From assembly GCA_910589635.1 (NCBI GenBank), contig CAJUTD010000092.1, positions 1 to 11,453 of the forward strand: 11,453 nucleotides of DNA, read 5' to 3'. This document shows positions 1 to 5,309 of this stretch, piece after piece. The position numbers and the translations under genes are program-made. The notes under the pieces are model-generated. The model was not told where the DNA came from and ran no database searches. It was given only the letters and a program-made list of their open reading frames with translations. Source of the DNA: an uncultured Lachnospiraceae bacterium (lineage in GTDB: Bacteria; Bacillota; Clostridia; Lachnospirales; Lachnospiraceae). The stretch's first letter is position 1; every line of letters begins with the position of its first letter.

Positions 1-585
1 GCCATCCGCTGCCGTCGCCGTAACGGTTGCCTTACCGGCTTTCACTCCTTTTACAACACCTTTACTTGTCACAGATACTATCTTCTTGTCAGAAGACTTC
101 CAGGTCAGTTTCTTGTTCGATGCGGTGGAAGGCGTTATTGTTGCTTTCAACGTCTTATTTTCACCGACTTTTATTGTGGCAGACGACATATTCAGCTTTA
201 CCTTGCTCACCGGCGTTACAACTTTTACTTTGAGCGTTGCCTTCTTCTTACTTCCATCCTTGGCGGTCACTTTGATTGTGGCGCTCCCGTTCTTGACACC
301 CGTAATCTTGCCCTTGGATGTGACTTTGACAATTTTCTTGTTGCTGCTCTTGTAAGTTACTTTCTTGTTTTTCGCATTCTTGGGCGTCACCTTCACTTTC
401 AATTGAAGGGATTTACCCTTATTAAGCGTTACACTTTTCTTTTGCGGCTTCGTAATCTGGACTTTTTTGACCTTGACTTTCTTAGCCGCTTGTGCCGTCG
501 CTGACGGAACACCGGCAGAGGTGGCTGCCAAAGATAATGCCAGCATCGCCGCAAACAGTCTTATGCGGTTTCCTTTCTTCCTCAT
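1..585 (-). CDS. Secreted Big_2 (bacterial Ig-like) surface protein, N-terminal part
   Basis: The visible 195 codons run off the left edge, so the C-terminus is missing. A classic signal peptide is seen: basic MRKKGNRIRL, a hydrophobic run to about residue 24, and a likely signal peptidase I cut after A-Q-A at residue 33. Two Lys-rich repeats follow (about 37-120 and 124-195). Each has the Big_2 pattern: a V-T-L-N-K-G-like first strand, a W/Y-K-S-S-(D/N)-K-K-I-V strand, a V-T-S-K-G turn, a G-V-K-x-G strand and an A-T-(I/V)-K-V-T-A end. Such domains are found in exported or wall-associated adhesins and enzymes; which this is cannot be told without the C-terminus. The start at 585 is the first Met before the signal peptide; a purine-rich AGAAAGG lies about 11 nt upstream. 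The gene has its own promoter at 637-665. The domain call is firm, the function unknown. Confidence 0.88.
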   Translation of the reverse strand, partial: MRKKGNRIRLFAAMLALSLAATSAGVPSATAQAAKKVKVKKVQITKPQKKSVTLNKGKSLQLKVKVTPKNAKNKKVTYKSSNKKIVKVTSKGKITGVKNGSATIKVTAKDGSKKKATLKVKVVTPVSKVKLNMSSATIKVGENKTLKATITPSTASNKKLTWKSSDKKIVSVTSKGVVKGVKAGKATVTATAADG

Positions 586-636
586 CCCACTTCATCCCTT
601 TCTAACATATTCTCGAAACAAATGCTTATAGTTCTC

Positions 637-665
637 ATTATAATATCTTTTGCAATGCAATACAA
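637..665 (-). promoter_or_regulatory. Sigma-A-type promoter for the Big_2 surface protein gene
   Basis: Read on the minus strand, TTGTAT (660-665) and a perfect TATAAT (637-642) are separated by 17 nt. Transcription would start near 630 and leave a 5' UTR of about 45 nt before the start codon at 585. It lies downstream of the terminator at 778-861, consistent with a separate transcription unit. Confidence 0.65.
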
Positions 666-707
666 ATCTATTTCCGAGCAAAAAATGCGCAAATTCGAGC
701 ATTTTAT

Positions 708-774
708 CAGTAAAGATTCGGGTGTCAAAAGCACCTTTGGCGCGATGCACCCTTTTGGCACCCGAATCTTACTG
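708..774. repeat. 67-bp palindromic intergenic repeat
   Basis: The arms 708-731 and 752-774 are complementary except for one bulged A and one G/T position. Their inner ends read GGGTGTCAAAAG and CTTTTGGCACCC. The 20-nt loop (732-751) contains a second imperfect inverted motif (GGCGC...GCACC). Neither strand has a T-run directly after the stem, so it does not look like an intrinsic terminator. Its symmetry and position between two transcription units suggest a dispersed palindromic element (REP or MITE type); this is inference. The weak ORFs that cross it on both strands are probably by-products of the repeat. Confidence 0.6.
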
Positions 775-777
775 AAC

Positions 778-861
778 AAAAAAACTGTTGCAAAATACAC
801 TCTGTATACAAACTACCTCCAAGGTAATGAAATACGATACAGACTCTGTATTTTACAACAG
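778..861 (-). terminator. Intrinsic terminator with long branched stem and U7 tract
   Basis: On the minus strand, the arm beginning CTGTTGTAAAATACAGAG (861 downwards to 837) pairs with the arm ending in GTATTTTGCAACAG (807-785), with a 2-nt bulge and one wobble. Seven T residues follow immediately (784-778). The 29-nt loop holds its own small TACCT/AGGTA hairpin (814-826), giving a forked structure. It lies just after the membrane protein gene and the 16-codon ORF and probably ends that transcript. Confidence 0.8.
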
Positions 862-908
862 TTCAAATATACTACAATAAATATTACTACTTATTCAGAC
901 ACCTGACC

Positions 909-959
909 TCAATCGCCTTCTTCTTCCTCAAAATTCAATAACCAATACATATCTCTCAT
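909..959 (-). CDS. Possible 16-residue peptide with ideal ribosome binding site
   Basis: The codons give MRDMYWLLNFEEEEGD and then TGA. A perfect AAGGAGGT (967-974) sits 7 nt before the ATG, better than most ribosome binding sites in this window. The ORF begins 25 nt after the stop codon of the 332-residue membrane protein gene and ends about 47 nt before the terminator stem, so it would be the second cistron of that transcript. The peptide has a short hydrophobic and aromatic half and an acidic tail; it is too short for a membrane-spanning toxin and has no Cys for a peptide pheromone ring. I do not recognise it. It could be a real micropeptide, or the first codons of a longer gene whose remainder was lost. 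Confidence 0.4.
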   Translation of the reverse strand: MRDMYWLLNFEEEEGD

Positions 960-984
960 ATTTATTACCTCCTTCGCAAAACTT

Positions 985-1983
985 CTAACTATTATATTTC
1001 CACGAAACTCGAATATTACTTCCAAATTCTGGATGCTCCAACTCAAATATATACTTCGTATATAGTAAATCATAATCTATCTTCCCTAAAATGTCAAGCG
1101 TTTTCACTCCATCCTGCATATTTATAATACATTCACATTTCGGCGGGACTTCAACACACACGCCATCTTCAAACGAAACAATATATTTGTAGTGTTTTAT
1201 ATTGTGTGTTATCTTCATGCTGGAAAAGCTTCTATCTTCTGATTCATCCTTGCGCAGATCACTCCTCAAACATCCATTTTCCAAAGCCTCCAGTCCTGGC
1301 ACGCTTGTAATATATGATATTTCATATGGAATGCCTTTTTTAAGTTTATTCTTGTCTATAAGAAACAGCCATCTTAACTCCTGCGGATTATTCTTTGCGT
1401 CTTTATTCTCCCGGTCTGGATTGAGGCTGTCCCAATAATATTCTTTTACCTCAGATACGATGTCATCATCAGATTTATACCAAAATCCAAAGTCCGTAAA
1501 CCTTTTATCTTTAGGCGTTTTCTTCATTTTGTCCAATGGGGGGAATTTTGACGTTTTCACACCATCGGATATATTTATTCTTCTCCTAAGATATTTCAGT
1601 TTATTTATATCATTAACGACTATTGTGAACTTATGTTTTATAATGCCATTTCCGTTTTTAAAGAATGTAATATGTTTTTCATAATATGTAAAATAGTAAT
1701 CACCCAAATTATTTTCGTTACTATCTTTTCTATTATTATTTATTTTTTTGCTAATAGAATATACTAACATTGCAACCGCAATAATAAATATGATAATACA
1801 GATACACAATATTACTACATGAAATAATGATATTGTCAAAACATTATTTTGCAAGTAATTTAATTTCTCTAAAAGTATATAAGATATACCACTGCCCGAA
1901 AACACCATAAGGGCTATCTGAAATATAATATTGCTTACTAAATTGAGCACTATTGATTTTGCGCTTTCTTTTATATCAGACAT
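985..1983 (-). CDS. Two-helix membrane protein with beta-rich cytosolic domain, function unknown
   Basis: A 332-residue protein I do not recognise. Two hydrophobic helices (about 11-38 and 50-76) are joined by a short loop. The strongly basic KKINNNRK after helix 2 predicts that both ends are cytosolic by the positive-inside rule. Residues 94-330 show alternating hydrophobic strands (YYFTYYEKHITFF, HKFTIVVND, RWLFLID, YKYIVSF, IRVSWKY) with a basic, charged insertion at about 140-205. Two N-terminal helices plus a beta-rich domain recall membrane effectors of phage defence such as Cap15 of CBASS, but no sequence motif confirms this. Start 1983 has a strong GGGGGAGAGG site and a near-consensus promoter. 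The gene looks clearly AT-richer than its neighbours, suggesting separate acquisition. It lies next to the RADAR operon but beyond a terminator, so it is expressed independently. Confidence 0.85.
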   Translation of the reverse strand: MSDIKESAKSIVLNLVSNIIFQIALMVFSGSGISYILLEKLNYLQNNVLTISLFHVVILCICIIIFIIAVAMLVYSISKKINNNRKDSNENNLGDYYFTYYEKHITFFKNGNGIIKHKFTIVVNDINKLKYLRRRINISDGVKTSKFPPLDKMKKTPKDKRFTDFGFWYKSDDDIVSEVKEYYWDSLNPDRENKDAKNNPQELRWLFLIDKNKLKKGIPYEISYITSVPGLEALENGCLRSDLRKDESEDRSFSSMKITHNIKHYKYIVSFEDGVCVEVPPKCECIINMQDGVKTLDILGKIDYDLLYTKYIFELEHPEFGSNIRVSWKYNS

Positions 1984-2012
1984 AGAACCTCTCCCCCAAT
2001 AGTAGATATTTA

Positions 2013-2041
2013 ATTATATCCCATAAAATGACATTTTTCAA
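2013..2041 (-). promoter_or_regulatory. Near-consensus promoter for the two-helix membrane protein gene
   Basis: On the minus strand, TTGAAA (2036-2041) and TATAAT (2013-2018) are separated by exactly 17 nt. The start codon at 1983 lies about 23 nt after the expected transcription start, leaving room only for the ribosome binding site. A strong promoter here means the gene does not depend on readthrough from the upstream operon. Confidence 0.75.
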
Positions 2042-2064
2042 CAAATTATTTTTTCTATACATAG

Positions 2065-2105
2065 AAAGATGCAATGCCCTACCTCTTATAGGACACTGCA
2101 TCTTT
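2065..2105. terminator. Terminator hairpin after rdrB and the sortase remnant
   Basis: Two 17-nt arms (2065-2081 and 2089-2105) pair throughout, with two G/T positions and a 7-nt loop. The A-rich and T-rich ends (AAAGATGCA...TGCATCTTT) could serve either direction. The minus strand continues TTTCTATG after the hairpin. It follows the sortase stop codon by about 14 nt, so it was probably the sortase gene's terminator and now also ends the RADAR transcript. Confidence 0.7.
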
Positions 2106-2118
2106 TACAGTTTCACTC

Positions 2119-2250
2119 TTATTTTGTTGGTACGCTTTCCACCAGCGCCGCCTCAATCAGCAGGCGCCTTTCATCCTGATCGCTGTAACAGGTGGACATA
2201 GTCAAAATCTTATTATCTTTTGCCTCCTTAAACTGAAATGGATTTTTCCA
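2119..2250 (-). pseudogene. C-terminal remnant of a class B sortase
   Basis: In the frame ending at the TAA of 2119-2121, about 43 codons read W-K-N-P-F-Q-F-K-E-A-K-D, then KILTMSTCYSDQDERRLLIE, then AALVESVPTK. This matches the end of class B sortases: a strand with the catalytic Cys in a T-L-S-T-C-type motif (here T-M-S-T-C), then an Arg in the next strand (here E-R-R), then a closing A-x-L-V strand. The catalytic His and the first four-fifths of the enzyme are absent. No start codon or useful upstream frame exists; the homologous stretch abuts the stop codon of rdrB (2253). It is best read as a remnant left when the defence operon arrived. Sortases anchor surface proteins to the wall, which fits the neighbourhood of surface protein genes. 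Confidence 0.7.
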
Positions 2251-2252
2251 TT

Positions 2253-5200
2253 TTATCTTGCTATTTTTCCCTTCTCTATCGCTTCGCGATATTGCCGAAC
2301 ACCAAAACTTTGTTCATTGCCCATAATCCGCACATGATCCAACCACTCATAAATCATATTCCTGTTATAGACGCTATTCCCTTCTTCATCCTCAAATTGT
2401 TCCAAGGCGCACGCGATTAAAGCATATTCACTCTCCAACGACGTGCTGAACACCCCTTGGTCATCCGTATTGATAGAGACAGCAATCTGTGGACATCTCT
2501 GCATCTCTTCCCAATCTGCCGTAAGTCCCCGATTGAAAAAACGGATGATCGGATGTTTTGCGTATTTCCGAAACGTGCCAATTAAATAGTTTGAGGACGG
2601 GTTCGTCTCAATACTGATTCCCCTGCCGGCGATATCCCTCTGCATAAATTCCTGTATCTTTTGCACTGCCCGAATATAATCCTGGTTTACTTTCTTCTGG
2701 ATAGTCTTTTCCCCCATTTTACGCGCTGCACTGTTAAAATGGTAGTGGTAATACATCAATACAATGTCCGGCAACTCTCTAAACCTTGCGTCCACTTTAC
2801 GATTAATGGCATATTTCTCATTCTCCTCTAAATACGCCTTTTCATCAAAGTATCCCAAGCTATAATATTTAGGTTCATCGCCGCGCAGCTTCATAGAATT
2901 ATAGTAATTCGACAAATTAAAATCCAGCTGCACAGAATTCTTTCCCAATCTCTGCAAAATCAAATCTGTCTCTTTGTGGGAAATGTTGTTCCCATAAATC
3001 ATCCCAAAATATTCTACAAATTCATTATGAAGCGTATCTTTCAGGTTTTCAAATCCCTGGATATTATATTCACAGAGCTTATGGTAAATCCAAACAATAT
3101 TATCAAGATAATCCTGCATTGGAAGTACAATATGATAACCTTTAAATTGATACCATTCCTTTACATCAATTCCCAAAGCCAAAGCATGTCCTAAGCGGTC
3201 ACCACAGTCCAAATTCAAAAATAAAACGGCTTCCTCAATGGCACGGAGCCCATCTGCCACATCCAGAAAATCCTCGCCCACATGGTATGTTGCCCGTAGC
3301 TGTGGTAAGCTGTGCTGTCCGTCCGCCTCATAATATACTGCTGTCTGTCTTTTCAGATAACGGAAATATCTGCCGAAAACCTGCGGACGGCAGCCAATTT
3401 CATTGGCAGCCGCGTCTATACCAAGAATCCTCCGGGCTACTTCTGGATATCTCTCACGAAGCCCTACAATCGCATTTGTCTGAACTTTTAACTTTTCCCT
3501 TTTCTGCTCATGCCTGCACCGAACTTCCTCCGCCTCTGGCTGTTTGTAGGGATCCGCTGATTTGATAAAATGGAGTGTATAAAAAAAGCGGTGGCGATAC
3601 TGTTTCGATGGGTCAATTAAGTTGTCCAGCTCGATAATCCGCTGCCGTATCTCATTCACGGTATCACATGGCGTTATTCTAAGCTCCAATGTCTGTATAT
3701 TTTCTGTCAGCAGCGTTTCCCTTAATGTCAGCTTTACAAATGCATTATCATAAATTTTGTCATCCAGCAATTCTTGCTTTCTGTCCTGATATTTCTCAAA
3801 ATTCCGAAAACCTACATTATCGTTAGACTGTACGATTTCTGAGCGTATTCTCTCTTTCAACAAAACATAAGCATAAAACAGATGATAATATCCCCTATAT
3901 TCGGGGTCTCCCTTATAAATCCTACGGAGCATCGTATACAACAGCCACCGTTCGCCCGCAAATGCAAAAAAAGGTTCCTGGCATGATATCCCACCTTTAT
4001 CTAACTGCCGAAGCGTGTAATCCATCTCAAGCTCTTCATTGGAATGCAATTCCCCTGAAGGAAAACGGAATGCGTCAATTGCCGACTGTATCTCATAAAT
4101 ATGCTCTTCCAGATAGTCCGGCTTACACAGAAGGTTTTGTACATTCTCCCTCGTCTTCTCTTCCCAGGCTTCCAAAAACTCCTTAGCATCTACTCCTGAA
4201 ACCAGAATATCTTCCAAATTAATATTCCCCACATTTATTAAGATATCTTCCATTAATTGCCTGATGGAAACCTCATGGCGATACCCCTGTAAAATATGCA
4301 GAATATTTTTTGTACATATTTGATAAGACCCTATCTTGTAAGTAACAAACTGCTGGTAGGTTTCATTTTCTTCCAGGTCCAGGAGCATAGATTCATCCGA
4401 ACCGGCGCTGCACAGATACAATTCCCTAAATAAACTCTTTATCTGAAATTCCTGCCTTTTTGAATCTTCAAACCATTCATACAATCTTGAGGTAGAAAAC
4501 TTCTGAATCGTTCCCTTTACTGTATATTCGGGCAAATGAAGAAGCCTCAACACAAAAGGCGCCCTCACCGTGTAATTTCCAATATGTATTCTCTGCCCTG
4601 TTATTTTAGAATAAAGCAATAGGCGAATCAACGCTGCCTGTAAGTACTGATGGTAAAAGGAAATCTCCTGGTACTCACCTGCATACGCTTTATTTGCATA
4701 TCTCCTGTTTCTGTCATATTCTCTGAGCTTCTTTGCAAATTTGGAGGATATGACATTGTTCATCAGGCTCATCCAGGAAATATGAAAAATTGGCGCAGAA
4801 CCATAGAGATGGAAATGGTTTTCCGAAATCCCTCTCTCCAGCAACAAGTTAAGGCGCACATTATTATGCCCGATCACACGCTTCCACAAAAACCCCCTCT
4901 GCTGTATCTGCTGTTCATACATTTCTTCCTGTGCCAGATAAGCCGATACAAGCAAATCCTCGCTCACTTCCACAATCATCTGACGCCAGCGTATCAGTTT
5001 ACTGTATTTACATAATACACAATTATTCTGTATTGTCAGGCAGTCGTCCGCATAGTAGAATAACGCATCAAACACATTTAACCCACTCGGCGCCACCCTT
5101 CTTTTAAGCCCCGCCTCCCCCTGAAACGTATGGACAAAATACCAAAACATATTTTCCGCTTCATTTTCACTGATTCCAGGAAGATAACAGACTGACAGCC

Positions 5201-5309
5201 TCATAAACGTGGCTAACGTAAAATCATCAAATTGGACTTCATGTTTCAGCACAGACTGCGCGGACATCTTCTTATATAATAACTTTAGAATCCATTCTAA
5301 TTTATTCAT
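2253..5309 (-). CDS. rdrB: RADAR adenosine deaminase subunit RdrB
   Basis: A 1018-residue divergent adenosine deaminase. All metal-binding and catalytic motifs of the family are present: H-F-H-L-Y-G (His165, His167), H-V-G-E-D (His676, Glu679), R-L-G-H-A (His708) and S-I-N-T-D-D-Q-G (Asp949, Asp950). E-T-N-P-S-S-N (901-907) matches the strand before the last motif. In classical deaminases of about 350 residues these motifs lie much closer together, so large insertions separate them here (about 510 and 240 residues). Known RdrB proteins form large multimeric shells and deaminate adenosine in RNA or free ATP/dATP to inosine forms, halting growth of infected cells; that activity is inferred here. 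The start at 5309 is chosen over a Met five codons upstream because GGAG sits 7 nt before it. It overlaps rdrA by 8 nt (ATGAATAA), implying translational coupling. Confidence 0.88.
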   Translation of the reverse strand: MNKLEWILKLLYKKMSAQSVLKHEVQFDDFTLATFMRLSVCYLPGISENEAENMFWYFVHTFQGEAGLKRRVAPSGLNVFDALFYYADDCLTIQNNCVLCKYSKLIRWRQMIVEVSEDLLVSAYLAQEEMYEQQIQQRGFLWKRVIGHNNVRLNLLLERGISENHFHLYGSAPIFHISWMSLMNNVISSKFAKKLREYDRNRRYANKAYAGEYQEISFYHQYLQAALIRLLLYSKITGQRIHIGNYTVRAPFVLRLLHLPEYTVKGTIQKFSTSRLYEWFEDSKRQEFQIKSLFRELYLCSAGSDESMLLDLEENETYQQFVTYKIGSYQICTKNILHILQGYRHEVSIRQLMEDILINVGNINLEDILVSGVDAKEFLEAWEEKTRENVQNLLCKPDYLEEHIYEIQSAIDAFRFPSGELHSNEELEMDYTLRQLDKGGISCQEPFFAFAGERWLLYTMLRRIYKGDPEYRGYYHLFYAYVLLKERIRSEIVQSNDNVGFRNFEKYQDRKQELLDDKIYDNAFVKLTLRETLLTENIQTLELRITPCDTVNEIRQRIIELDNLIDPSKQYRHRFFYTLHFIKSADPYKQPEAEEVRCRHEQKREKLKVQTNAIVGLRERYPEVARRILGIDAAANEIGCRPQVFGRYFRYLKRQTAVYYEADGQHSLPQLRATYHVGEDFLDVADGLRAIEEAVLFLNLDCGDRLGHALALGIDVKEWYQFKGYHIVLPMQDYLDNIVWIYHKLCEYNIQGFENLKDTLHNEFVEYFGMIYGNNISHKETDLILQRLGKNSVQLDFNLSNYYNSMKLRGDEPKYYSLGYFDEKAYLEENEKYAINRKVDARFRELPDIVLMYYHYHFNSAARKMGEKTIQKKVNQDYIRAVQKIQEFMQRDIAGRGISIETNPSSNYLIGTFRKYAKHPIIRFFNRGLTADWEEMQRCPQIAVSINTDDQGVFSTSLESEYALIACALEQFEDEEGNSVYNRNMIYEWLDHVRIMGNEQSFGVRQYREAIEKGKIAR

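Noticed and set aside
1..585. CRISPR or tandem DNA repeats in the Lys-rich region
   Set aside because: The similarity is at protein level between two Big_2 domains. Spacing is irregular and no identical DNA repeat units are seen; no CRISPR array, tRNA or rRNA was found anywhere in the window.
622..906. A 94-codon plus-strand ORF and a 72-codon minus-strand ORF (582-800) over the intergenic region
   Set aside because: Both read through the palindromic repeat and, for the plus-strand ORF, the terminator stem. They lack good ribosome binding sites, and the region is better explained as promoter, repeat and terminator.
2236..2253. The AAATGGA/TCCATTT hairpin as a terminator for rdrB
   Set aside because: The stem is only 7 bp with no following T-run. 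The hairpin at 2065-2105 is far more convincing as the operon terminator.
3287..5015. Several plus-strand ORFs of 74-121 codons opposite rdrB
   Set aside because: They lie wholly within the strongly supported rdrB coding sequence, have no recognisable domains and look like shadows.
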